64,000 bases of DNA from the NCBI GenBank assembly GCA_964579295.1, contig CAZOGK010000001.1:124001-188000 (forward strand), in the 5' to 3' direction. Position numbers and translations under genes: made by a program. Source of the DNA: JAAYYY01 sp964579295 (GTDB lineage Bacteria > Chloroflexota > Anaerolineae > Promineifilales > Promineifilaceae). Shown piece by piece: positions 1 to 8,409 of the stretch; position 1 is the stretch's first letter, and the number at the start of each line of letters is the position of its first letter. Below the pieces are notes generated by a model, which made no database searches, was not told where the DNA came from, and saw only the letters and a list, made by a program, of their open reading frames with translations.

Positions 1-596
1 AGTACGACGTCGAGCACCATCAGCACATCGCGATAGAAGGTAGTAAGCGTGCTCAGGATGAAGCCCAATCCCAGGGTGAATATCATCTGGATGAGCAGGA
101 TAAAGGGAATCCAGAGCGCGTAGCGCGTCAGCTCCAGCCCGAAGAGATAAAGAAAGAGGACAAGGACGATAAAGCCAAAGAGGAAATTGACCAGCTCGGA
201 GAGCAGACTGGCAACAGGCAATAGCTCGCGCGGGAAATAGACCTTCTTAATGAGTGAAGCATTGCTGGTGATTGCCACGCTGGTCTTCATCAGCGAGCCG
301 CTGAAGAAGCGCCACGGGATGATGCCAACCAGGACAAAAATGGGATATTGGCGCGGCGCCGCCCCGCCGCTCAGCACCGAGAAGACGACCGTAAAGACGA
401 GCATCAGCCCCAGCGGGTTGAGCAGGCTCCAGAGGATGCCCAGCGCCGAATTCTTGTACTGGGCCTTCACCTCCCGGACCACGAGACTCTGCAGCAGGTA
501 GCCGTATTGGGACAGCTCCCTGAGCCGGCGCCACAAACGGCCAGGGTCGGCGGCGTCGTAAATGTAGGCGGGTTTCTCCGATTGTCCGGTGCTCAT
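1..596 (-). CDS. ABC-2 type glycan exporter permease, partial
   Basis: Membrane component of an ABC exporter of the Wzm/TagG type, which moves lipid-linked polysaccharide across the inner membrane. The visible 198 residues begin at an ATG (594-596) and run off the left edge. An amphipathic N-terminus leads to the family signature VVREVKAQYKNSALGILW near residue 39, followed by hydrophobic segments (LMLVFTVVFSVL, FLFGFIVLVLFLYLF, FILLIQMIFTLGLGFIL) and the KVYFPRELLPV loop near residue 117. These features are typical of ABC-2 permeases for O-antigen or teichoic acid. The partner ATPase is probably the Wzt-like gene at 11013-12302 on the same strand; the genes between them encode glycan enzymes. 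The C-terminus lies outside the window. Confidence 0.85.
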   Translation of the reverse strand, partial: MSTGQSEKPAYIYDAADPGRLWRRLRELSQYGYLLQSLVVREVKAQYKNSALGILWSLLNPLGLMLVFTVVFSVLSGGAAPRQYPIFVLVGIIPWRFFSGSLMKTSVAITSNASLIKKVYFPRELLPVASLLSELVNFLFGFIVLVLFLYLFGLELTRYALWIPFILLIQMIFTLGLGFILSTLTTFYRDVLMVLDVV

Positions 597-662
597 ACCG
601 ATCGTCGTGGCGCGATGCGGCCACTCTCCTGTCGCTTCACAGGCTGCCGGCCTGCGTAGCTG

Positions 663-1331
663 CTATTCGTCAATTTGACTTTTCTCTATGGCGGCCAGTC
701 GCTGCTCAAGCTCCACCACGCGCGCCGCCAGACGGTCGTGTTCTTCTGCCAGGTGGCGGTGCAGCGCTTCCTGGTAACCGTGCCAATCGGCGAACGTATG
801 GTTGACCGCTCGCTGCTCGCGCCCCAGTCTGCGCAGATAGAAGACGACCAGGTTGTGCAGCGCATAGCGGAACCGCTGCAGGAGCGGACCAAGCAGCGGC
901 ACAGAAACCGGCCGGACGTCGAGCGCTGGCTCCAGCTTCACTGCTGCGGCTTCGCGCAGCTCGGACGTGTCGCGCCACTGATCGCTGGTCAGGGTAGGCG
1001 TTGCCGTCGCCGGCGGCCGCGCGGCGGCGGAGGACGAAACGCGCGGCGCCAGGTAATTGGTGCGCCGCAGCTGCAGCTGAAACTCGCGAACGGACGCGGC
1101 CGTCTCCTGCAGCAGGGTGAGGAGCATGTCATTGAGCTGTAGCTGCCGGCCGAGCGCCTCGCGCCAATCCGGCTCTTTTTTTCCTGGCGCCAGCAGCTCT
1201 ACGCGGAGCTTGCTCTGATACTGCCGCACCGCATGGATGCTGCGCCCCAGGTCGTCACGGGAGATCGCGCCCTGGGCCAGCTCAAACTCAATGTCTTCGA
1301 GAACGTGCTCGGCGGTAAGAGAAGAGGTCAT
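663..1331 (-). CDS. Hypothetical coiled-coil protein of glycan locus
   Basis: A 222-residue protein without a domain I can name. The N-terminal half is predicted helical and polar; a low-complexity Ala/Pro/Thr linker lies near residues 95-112; the C-terminal part reads as a short hydrophobic helix (LGPLLQRFRYALHNLVVFYL) followed by a heptad-like coiled coil ending LAARVVELEQRLAAIEKS. From general knowledge, segments of this shape (xxPLLGPLLxxFR plus coiled coil) often sit in front of methyltransferase or glycosyltransferase domains in cell-surface glycan clusters; here it stands alone. Its start lies 2 nt from the stop of the upstream glycosyltransferase fusion, so the two are probably translated from one mRNA. 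A scaffolding or chain-length role is only a guess. Confidence 0.6.
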   Translation of the reverse strand: MTSSLTAEHVLEDIEFELAQGAISRDDLGRSIHAVRQYQSKLRVELLAPGKKEPDWREALGRQLQLNDMLLTLLQETAASVREFQLQLRRTNYLAPRVSSSAAARPPATATPTLTSDQWRDTSELREAAAVKLEPALDVRPVSVPLLGPLLQRFRYALHNLVVFYLRRLGREQRAVNHTFADWHGYQEALHRHLAEEHDRLAARVVELEQRLAAIEKSQIDE

Positions 1332-1333
1332 CG

Positions 1334-3619
1334 TTATTCTCTGTGATGGAGAACCTGGCGGTAGGCTGCGGCAAAACGGGCCGCCATGGCGACATGCGTA
1401 AAATCTGCTAGCAGTCGCTGGCGACCGGTCAGGCCCATCTCGCGCAGGCGGGCCGGCGACTGCAGCAGGCGCGTAATCGCGCGTGCCAGCTGGTCGGGTT
1501 CCCCGGGATCGACCAGGAGACCGTCGCTCTCGTGAGTGACGACTTCCGGTACGCCGCCTGTGTTGCAGCCGACGACCGGCTTGGCGTAATTCATGGCCTC
1601 CAGATAAATCAGGCCAAATGACTCATACAAGGAAGGCGCCACAAACAGATCACAACTCTGGTAGCGGCGCTGTAGCTCTTCATCGGAGACAGCGCCGGTG
1701 AAACTCACCGAGGCGGCCCAGCGCGGATAGGTATGACGAAAGTAGCTATCATAGCTCATACCGTGCTGCTTCTGGAATCCGTCCTGCTGGCTGTTGTCGG
1801 CGCCGACAATTACAAAGCGGGCGTTGGGAAGTTGCGCCAGCACCTGGGGAATGGCCGCAAACAGATCCAGGATCCCTTTGCGTTTTTCGAGGCGCCCGAC
1901 AAAGAGCACCGTCAGCGCATCCGGTGGTCTATCTACAGGGAACGGGCGGACTGCCTCCTCTGGCGCCGGCACGATGCCGTAGGGAACAATCGAATAGCGC
2001 TCTGGCCCGGTGGGCACGTCGTACACGTCGCGAACAGCTTCCAGCGTGGCGCGTGTGTTAGGCAGCAGGTGCGCGGCTTTCTCTATCAGCGTGCGCTCCA
2101 TCTCGCCCAGGAGCCGCGCATCATTGCCGGCCTCGTGCTGGATCTCGGCTATCTGCTTGGCTGCTGTAACCAGCCGGAGGACGACAGGGATCTCCCCGGA
2201 GACCGCTGTGACCAGCCCATCCATCTGCCATAAGGGCGAATCTACCAGCTCGATGCCATCATTCAACTGCAGCTGGCGCACTTTGTTATAGACGGCATGG
2301 CTGTAGTTCAATGCATGGTAGAGGCGCGGAAAGAGCTGATAGCGCTCATACCGGTGACAGTCGTAGGGAATGCGATGGACATAAGCGCCGTCATAAAAGG
2401 TGGTGTTCTCCGTCTCGCCGTGGGTGATAACGTGAACCGCATGGCCCAATTCAAATAGCCCCTGGGCCATCAGATTAGTCAGGCGGCCTACTCCTTCATA
2501 CTGCTGCGGGGGATAAGCCATGCTTAACAGGGCAAGGCGCAATGGGGGATCGGGCATACTGATGGCGGGGCGTTTGCCGGAAACCGGATCGACGTGCGGC
2601 TGCCGCGCCGATTGCCGCTCCTGAAAGCGCTGTAGCGGCTGTGCATCGCCAGCGCCCGCCAGCGGCTGCACTGTTTCGGTGGAGCGGGCCTGCCGCCAGC
2701 CGTGGTAGAAGCCGGTCACAGCCCCTCGCGCTTCCAGAGCGACCATCTTCAGCTCGTGCGCCACGCTTATTTGCCCGGTGCGGCGCAGGTGGGCATACCA
2801 GAGCAGATGACCATGCCAGAGGTGCAGGGAGCGGCGCAGAATGTCGCGCCACGGGTTGCCGCCCTGTCTGCCGTGCTTCATGGCGAAATAGACGCCCGCT
2901 TTGGTCTGGATCCACCAGTTGCCCGTGGCGCTGCTCACGTCCCGGTTGCGGCTGGAGGCGGGAGCATGATAGACAACGGCCTGCCGCACAGGGTGGACCG
3001 TCTTGCCGGCGTTTACCAGCTTCAGGGCGATGTCGGAGTCATCGTAAACCCATTGAAAGAACTCGTCAAAGCCACCGACTTCCAGCAAATCATGGCGCCG
3101 GTAGGCCATATTCGTGCCCATCATGCGGCCAACCCACTGGTAGCTATCGCCAGGCGGCGGCATGTCGGCCAACCAGGAGGGACGGTTGTCCACCTGCTCG
3201 GCTAACCCGGAGGCGATGCCCAGGTGGTGCTGGATATCGCCCTTCTCCGGATTGACATAATACACCTTGCCTCCTGTGCTGGACAGGCAATCGTCCTCGA
3301 AAAGTCGGGCGAGCTGCGCAAGCCAGTGATAGGAGGGCACGGCGTCGTCGTCGACGAAGGCGACGATGTCGCCCCGCGCCGCCTGCAGGCCAATATTGCG
3401 CGACTGGCTGAGGTTGGCCGTCGGGCAGCGCAGAACACGGAGACGCGCGCCCCACTCACTCACCACCTCCAGCGTATCGTCGCGCGTCGGGCCGACAACG
3501 ACGATGACTTCAAAGTGCGGGTACGACTGTAGCTCAAGCGCCTGCAGCAGCGTGCGCAGCGGCCGGGCGCGGTCAACCGTGTTGACGACGACAGAGAAGG
3601 TCGGCTCAGCGATAGTCAT
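1334..3619 (-). CDS. Bifunctional glycosyltransferase, GT2-GT4 fusion
   Basis: A 761-residue protein with two glycosyltransferase modules. Residues 7-230 are a GT2 (GT-A fold) domain with the Asp cluster FVDDDAVP at 88-95 and the acceptor-side GGFDEFFQWVYDDSD near 182-196. Residues about 310-355 are a Pro/Gln/Ser linker. Residues 360-760 are a GT4 (GT-B fold) domain opening LRLALLSMAYPP, with the donor-binding FVGRLEKRKG at 573-582 and the E-x7-E type motif PSLYESFGLIYLEAM at 662-676. It should add two sugars in sequence to a growing surface glycan, at the cytoplasmic face. The start overlaps the 3' end of the upstream GT2 gene by 14 nt, implying coupling. I see no frameshift or internal stop at the junction, so I treat the fusion as genuine. 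Confidence 0.85.
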   Translation of the reverse strand: MTIAEPTFSVVVNTVDRARPLRTLLQALELQSYPHFEVIVVVGPTRDDTLEVVSEWGARLRVLRCPTANLSQSRNIGLQAARGDIVAFVDDDAVPSYHWLAQLARLFEDDCLSSTGGKVYYVNPEKGDIQHHLGIASGLAEQVDNRPSWLADMPPPGDSYQWVGRMMGTNMAYRRHDLLEVGGFDEFFQWVYDDSDIALKLVNAGKTVHPVRQAVVYHAPASSRNRDVSSATGNWWIQTKAGVYFAMKHGRQGGNPWRDILRRSLHLWHGHLLWYAHLRRTGQISVAHELKMVALEARGAVTGFYHGWRQARSTETVQPLAGAGDAQPLQRFQERQSARQPHVDPVSGKRPAISMPDPPLRLALLSMAYPPQQYEGVGRLTNLMAQGLFELGHAVHVITHGETENTTFYDGAYVHRIPYDCHRYERYQLFPRLYHALNYSHAVYNKVRQLQLNDGIELVDSPLWQMDGLVTAVSGEIPVVLRLVTAAKQIAEIQHEAGNDARLLGEMERTLIEKAAHLLPNTRATLEAVRDVYDVPTGPERYSIVPYGIVPAPEEAVRPFPVDRPPDALTVLFVGRLEKRKGILDLFAAIPQVLAQLPNARFVIVGADNSQQDGFQKQHGMSYDSYFRHTYPRWAASVSFTGAVSDEELQRRYQSCDLFVAPSLYESFGLIYLEAMNYAKPVVGCNTGGVPEVVTHESDGLLVDPGEPDQLARAITRLLQSPARLREMGLTGRQRLLADFTHVAMAARFAAAYRQVLHHRE

Positions 3620-4883
3620 AGCTCGCCAGTGTGGTCAGGAACTGCAACCGGTCGTCAGCCTCCTGCGCCATCAGCTGCGTATGGTAGGTTAACTGCGCCA
3701 GGTGGGCGTCGTGTAGTGTATTCAGCCGGGCCAGCAGCCGATAGTCGCGCAGCGTCAGAATGCTCAGCGGACGCCGCACGTACGTCCTCCACCAGCGGCG
3801 CCAGCGCCCCTCTGCTTCCCGGTTAGATGGGCGGAAAAAGATGCGATCCAACAGCGCATCCTTTTCGCGCCGGATCGCCGCAAGCTGCTGCTCGCTGGCG
3901 TCGAGCGACGGCGCAAGCGCGGACACCGGCTGCGCGCGCTGGATAGCCCTGAGCAGCTGGTAGAACTCAACCTGCAGCAGCCGCCGCCGCACGGGATCTG
4001 GCTCCTCGCCGAGATCCCGCTGCCGCGCCTCGCCAATAGCCGGCAGCGCGCGCAGCACAGCACGCGCGCCGAGGAATCGCCCGCGCAGCTGGTCGAGATG
4101 GGTTTCGGCCGTTAGAGCCCCGGCCTCGCTCGTAAAGAATGCCTGCAGCTGTTGCACAGAAAAGTGCTTACTGACAAAGCGGTAGCGTGCAAAATGCTGG
4201 TCGGCGGCGTGCTTGAGCGGATCGTCGCGCCATGAACTGCCGGTGAAATAGTGGACAGCCTCCGTAGCGGGCACGTGCATGATGCGGAAACCGTGGCGGC
4301 GCGCCCGGTAGCAGTAATCAACCTCTTCGTAATAGGCGGGATAAAACTCCTCATCAAACGGACCAATTTCGTCCCAGACGTTTGCGCGAATGGCGAACAG
4401 AGCGCCGGTGACGTAGTCCACATCGCGCGGCTCCTGGCTCTGGCCGCCGGGCGGGGCCGTCTCGTGTCTGCCATACGCATCGGGAAGGCGCAGGTAGGCG
4501 CCACAATGATTAACCGAACCGTCGCGGTCGAATATCGTTCCGCCCAGGATGCCGGCCCGGTCGTCCTGTTTGAACGCCGCCAGCAGCGGTGACAGCCAGC
4601 CCGCGCCCACGAGACAATCCTGGTTCAGCAGTATAGTGGCATCGCCCGTGGCGGCGCGGATACCGTGGTTGACCCCGCCGGCGAAGCCAAGATTCACGGG
4701 CAGCTGCAGCAGCCGAACCTGGGGGAAACGGCTGCCGATTAGATGCGCCGAGTTATCCTGGGAGGCATTGTCCACACAGATGACTTCGCGCAGGCTATCG
4801 TCAGAATGGGCGAATAGCGCTTCCAGACAGTCGCCAATCTCTGCCTCCCCATTCCAGACGGGGATAATCACGCTAATGTTCAT
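3606..4883 (-). CDS. GT2 family glycosyltransferase
   Basis: A 425-residue GT-A transferase of the rhamnosyltransferase-like type. The start is the ATG at 4881-4883 (MNISVIIPVWNGE), because GT2 domains begin at this beta strand; the longer open frame upstream encodes non-homologous sequence. Signatures are VDNASQD at 37-43, LGFAGGVNHGI near 65-75 and the Asp motif LNQDC at 86-90, followed by the EEVDYCYRARRHGFR acceptor region near residue 202. After about residue 250 comes a charged helical C-terminal extension of unknown role, similar in flavour to the coiled-coil protein two genes downstream. It probably transfers a sugar from a nucleotide donor to a surface-glycan intermediate. Its 3' end overlaps the GT2-GT4 fusion gene. 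Confidence 0.85.
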   Translation of the reverse strand: MNISVIIPVWNGEAEIGDCLEALFAHSDDSLREVICVDNASQDNSAHLIGSRFPQVRLLQLPVNLGFAGGVNHGIRAATGDATILLNQDCLVGAGWLSPLLAAFKQDDRAGILGGTIFDRDGSVNHCGAYLRLPDAYGRHETAPPGGQSQEPRDVDYVTGALFAIRANVWDEIGPFDEEFYPAYYEEVDYCYRARRHGFRIMHVPATEAVHYFTGSSWRDDPLKHAADQHFARYRFVSKHFSVQQLQAFFTSEAGALTAETHLDQLRGRFLGARAVLRALPAIGEARQRDLGEEPDPVRRRLLQVEFYQLLRAIQRAQPVSALAPSLDASEQQLAAIRREKDALLDRIFFRPSNREAEGRWRRWWRTYVRRPLSILTLRDYRLLARLNTLHDAHLAQLTYHTQLMAQEADDRLQFLTTLASYDYR

Positions 4884-5201
4884 GAGTGCGTTCAGGGACC
4901 GTGCGCCGCGGCTTCGTGGAATTAACGTCAACGAAGCGGGATTATACCAGCCGGGTTTGAAGGCTGCTAAGAAGCGGCTACCGGCGTTGCCGTGCAGCGC
5001 CGTCTCCTCGAGGTCAAGAAGGGGGAAAAGCCTGCTCGGGGCGCCGTTGCATTCCCCGGGGAAGACGTGGCGGCAACGCGGCGCCGGTGACGCGGGCAAT
5101 CACAGGTGAGCAGGCGCCCACCGGCGCCAGGCTCAGGCCGAGGCCGCCGTCAGCGCCTCGTCCCCCGGGCAAAGACGTCTGGAGGCAACGAGGGCGGCTG
5201 G
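4884..5201. other. Gene-free stretch between GT2 gene and beta-helix gene
   Basis: I find no convincing coding sequence here. It holds a short GC-rich inverted repeat (GGCGCC-CACC-GGCGCC, about 5113-5128) downstream of the beta-helix gene, but there is no T-run to call a terminator. A promoter for the GT2 gene may lie here; I cannot pick it out. Confidence 0.5.
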
Positions 5202-7343
5202 CTACTGCCGGACGGTTGGCAAGTAGAGGAAGTGTTCTGCCACCTTGAACTGGATGCTCATGGAATCGACGGCTGACGTGCTCGTATAAGCCCACACTTC
5301 AACCCCATATTGCGCGCCGCTCTTCATCCCGGTCAGCCATAGGTCGAGCTGCGAACCGACGTCGACGCGCGCGCCGCAGGGCATCTCGTTCGGGCTGCTG
5401 GCGCCGCCGGGACAGGTCAGCATGACCTCGTAGCTCTCGATCTCATAGCCCTGACTCTGCCAGACAATGCGGACGCTGCCTTTGGAGACGGTAGAGGCAG
5501 ACAGGGCGGTCATCTGCGGCGCGACGTATTCGTCCGCGCCGAGATCTTTCTGCCCATCACGGATGTCTGCGTCGAGATCGCTTTGTTCAACACTGCCTGT
5601 CGCCGCGTTTCTCGCTACGGAATCTTGCGCGATGTGGTAGTCGTAATGCGGCGCTCCGGGCGAGACGAATCTGGCCTGGCCCTCGATGACGGTCGAGAGG
5701 CCATTGATCGTCGCGCCGGTTGCGCTGGTATTGTGTGTGTTCGCCGACAGGAGCACGCGATTCAGGTTGACCACATTCCCCGCGTGGACGTGGATGGCTG
5801 CTGCGTTGCTATACTCGGTATGTTCGGCAATGATGCTGTGCGAGATATAGGCCTCGGTCGCTCTCACCGCCCCGAAGTTGAGCGCCAGCACGCCCGTTCC
5901 CTGCATTGGGGATTTCCCCAGGCGGTTGCGAGCCACTGTCACATGGGTCAGGTGCGCTTCGAGGCCCTGCAGCCATATCCCACCGCCGCCGCCCCCGACC
6001 GGCGCGCCGGCGCCGACGTCGGCAAAGTTATCGGCGATAATGCTGTTGGCTACCGTAGCCTTGCTGCTACCGTCGAAGATGTTGTGTAGATAAAGACCGC
6101 CGCCCCCGGCCGGGCCCTGGTTACCGCTGCCATCTCCTCCCAACGCCCGGTTATTGACCACGGTTATTCTGTTGATCCACAGGTTCGTGTGAATGGTCTC
6201 AATGCCGCCGCCGCCGGCGATGCCCCCATTCACCCCATTGCCGCCCACGGCTTCATTATCGCGGATATCGGCGTCCTGCAGCAGCAGCGTCGTCGGGTCG
6301 CCGGCAGCGGGCAACCCCTCGGTAGCGATGGCGCCGCCAAAAGCGCCGCCGCCGTTCTGGGCCGTTCCGCCTATAGCCTGGTTGCCGTAGGCAGACAGGT
6401 TCTGCAGCGTCACGTGGCTGCCAATCTGCAGGCCGATGGCGCCGCCCTGCGCGTCGGCCAGGGCGCCGTCAGCCGTCTGCCCTACTCCTGACGAGTTGCC
6501 GGAGCGGGCGATATTGTCCACGGCGACGATATTTCTGGCGACCACTGTCGTGCGGAAGGTGAAGAAGCCCCCGCCGATGGCGAAGCCGCCGCGGGTCACC
6601 CCGTTGCCGCCGATAGCCTGATTGCCCTGGAAGCGGACGTTGTCGAGCGTGGAACCGGGCAGAACGGCCGCCAGAGCGAGACCCCCGCCACTGGCTGCGC
6701 CGCCATACGTGTTGCTGGCGCCGCCGCCAACGGCGACGTTGTTCAGGAAGACCAGGTTACGCAGTATCGTCTTACTGGCTTCCGCGTGCATGCCGCCGCC
6801 AAAGGCGAACGTGGCGGCGTCGGACCCGCTGCTGGCCCCCGTGATATAACCATTACGGATGGTAAAGCCATCCATCACGATGGTTCCACCCGTGACGTAG
6901 ACGCCACGCCGGCTGTTCTGGCCGTCGACAATAGTCACATTCGTGCTGGGTTGGGGCGTAGACCAGTTGCTGGCCGTGAAGCCGCCCAGCAGGGTCACGT
7001 CTTTATTGAGAACACAGACGACGCCGGTCTTCCCGACAATACTGCTGCACTGATCCGCCGCGGCATTGTAGTAATAGGTGCCTTTGGCAACGCGGATCGT
7101 GGCGCCGGAAGCGGCCAGGTTGACCGCCTTCTGAATAGAGGCGCACGGTTGCGCCGGTGTGCCGCAATTGGCCGTGTCTGCGCCGCCACTGGCATTGACG
7201 TAGAGATCGCCGGCAGCCTGGGCATCGCCCGGGTGGCTGCCCAGATGGGCGGCCGCAAGCATGACAAAAACGGCTGTGAGCAGCAGCTTTGGCAAGCGCC
7301 TTCCGGCAGAGTTCATGATGAAGTTGTTCGTTGTCCGGCTCAT
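5202..7343 (-). CDS. Secreted right-handed beta-helix protein
   Basis: A 713-residue exported protein. The ATG at 7341-7343 is preferred because GGAG lies 10 nt upstream; a TTG five codons earlier is the alternative. An N-terminal signal peptide (basic stretch then LLLTAVFVMLAAAHLG) is followed by LYVNASGGADTANCGTPAQPCASIQKAV, the opening of pectate-lyase-like/PbH1 beta-helix proteins. Then come many rungs rich in Gly/Ala/Asn with the spaced IxxNxAxGGxG pattern. KDLGADEYV near residue 605 resembles the end of choice-of-anchor Q helices, followed by a fibronectin-like domain. The last residues are LYLPTVRQ, a tail shared with other secreted proteins of the window. It sits inside the glycan locus on the same strand. 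The substrate is unknown; adhesion or polysaccharide binding is inference. Confidence 0.75.
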   Translation of the reverse strand: MSRTTNNFIMNSAGRRLPKLLLTAVFVMLAAAHLGSHPGDAQAAGDLYVNASGGADTANCGTPAQPCASIQKAVNLAASGATIRVAKGTYYYNAAADQCSSIVGKTGVVCVLNKDVTLLGGFTASNWSTPQPSTNVTIVDGQNSRRGVYVTGGTIVMDGFTIRNGYITGASSGSDAATFAFGGGMHAEASKTILRNLVFLNNVAVGGGASNTYGGAASGGGLALAAVLPGSTLDNVRFQGNQAIGGNGVTRGGFAIGGGFFTFRTTVVARNIVAVDNIARSGNSSGVGQTADGALADAQGGAIGLQIGSHVTLQNLSAYGNQAIGGTAQNGGGAFGGAIATEGLPAAGDPTTLLLQDADIRDNEAVGGNGVNGGIAGGGGIETIHTNLWINRITVVNNRALGGDGSGNQGPAGGGGLYLHNIFDGSSKATVANSIIADNFADVGAGAPVGGGGGGIWLQGLEAHLTHVTVARNRLGKSPMQGTGVLALNFGAVRATEAYISHSIIAEHTEYSNAAAIHVHAGNVVNLNRVLLSANTHNTSATGATINGLSTVIEGQARFVSPGAPHYDYHIAQDSVARNAATGSVEQSDLDADIRDGQKDLGADEYVAPQMTALSASTVSKGSVRIVWQSQGYEIESYEVMLTCPGGASSPNEMPCGARVDVGSQLDLWLTGMKSGAQYGVEVWAYTSTSAVDSMSIQFKVAEHFLYLPTVRQ

Positions 7344-7666
7344 GGCACACGTCTCCAAATTAATAGAGCCGAATACGGGAGATTCTGGTTACGGCAGGGA
7401 TGGTGCGGTGGTGGCCCGGGTACGAAGAGATATCGTTACTGGCCCCTTATCATCCCATCTTTGGCTCTACCGCTATTTTCAAGTGAGCCTGAAAGGGGAA
7501 CAATGGTAGATTAGGGCTACTAACGGCCAGCTAGCCGGCGTTTGCCGTGAAGATGGCGTGATTTTGTCACACGGAGGCTGGCAGAGGCCGGCAGCGACGG
7601 CGCCGGCCGCAGAGAAATGCCTTGCTTTTCTGATCTCCTCTTCCCTTACACAGTTCTGGATTCGCG
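7344..7666. other. Gene-free stretch upstream of beta-helix gene
   Basis: No credible gene. Reading on the minus strand, an AT-rich element (TATTAA near 7363-7368) lies about 20 nt before the start of the beta-helix gene and could be a -10 hexamer, but no good -35 is visible. I recognise no riboswitch. Confidence 0.4.
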
Positions 7667-8380
7667 CTAGTCAGACCGGCGACCCCGGCGTACCTGCATC
7701 AAGCGCAGACCCCCCCAGCGTACGCGGTTTCCCTGGTCATCTTCCTGATAGGTGACTTCTCGCGTCAATGTGCCAAAGTCAACAATAGCATCCATGTGCT
7801 CGGCGGCAAAATCCTGCACGCCACCGGCCACCTCGGGCGATAGGCTGTCATGGAACAAGAGGTAGCCGCCGTCCTCGACGTAGGGCAGCACGCCGACGGC
7901 GTCGCGCTTAACGCCGGCGCGCGTATGATCCCCGTCGATGAGCACGAAGTCAAAGGGCCCTCCGGCTGCCTGCGACGCGTCTGGCAGGATGGCAGGAGAA
8001 GCGCCGACCAGGAGTGTGGTGCGGTGCTTGAGTCTGTCCCAATGCTCGGGCGCGATTCGCGGCTGCGGATCGACGCATACCATGCGCGCCGGGCTCTCCA
8101 GCGCGTCGAGCGCTGCGGCGACCAGCAGCGCTGAGCCTCCTTGGAACGTGCCAATCTCCAGGTAGCGCGATGGGCGCAAGCCAAAGACGAGCGTAAAGAG
8201 CAGCAGGCGCTCCGCTCGCGTCATCCAGACCGGGGCCCACTGCAACACCTCGAATGAAGCCAGGTCGATAGCCGCGGCGAAAGGGGTCACGTCATGTACC
8301 GGCAGGTTGTCTTCGTCGGGCAGCAAATGACGGGCGCTTCCGTGAGTGGGTTTGCGAATAAGGGCGGCTAATCTGTTCAT
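7667..8380 (-). CDS. Class I SAM-dependent methyltransferase
   Basis: A 237-residue Rossmann-fold methyltransferase of the Methyltransf_24 type common in surface-glycan clusters. SAM-binding motif I is YLEIGTFQGGSALL (73-86), the acidic residue after strand 2 is in VCVDPQP (101-107), and the strand-4 motif is FVLIDGDHT (145-153), with LLFHDSL (174-180) after it. The IDGDHT plus FHD pattern is typical of a metal-assisted O-methyltransferase subgroup. It probably methylates a sugar, perhaps to cap a growing chain, judging from its position in the exporter locus. An AGG-type ribosome site (AACGAGG) lies just before the ATG. The exact substrate cannot be read from sequence. Confidence 0.8.
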   Translation of the reverse strand: MNRLAALIRKPTHGSARHLLPDEDNLPVHDVTPFAAAIDLASFEVLQWAPVWMTRAERLLLFTLVFGLRPSRYLEIGTFQGGSALLVAAALDALESPARMVCVDPQPRIAPEHWDRLKHRTTLLVGASPAILPDASQAAGGPFDFVLIDGDHTRAGVKRDAVGVLPYVEDGGYLLFHDSLSPEVAGGVQDFAAEHMDAIVDFGTLTREVTYQEDDQGNRVRWGGLRLMQVRRGRRSD

Positions 8381-8409
8381 TCAACCTCGTTCGACGCCGG
8401 TAAGGCGTC

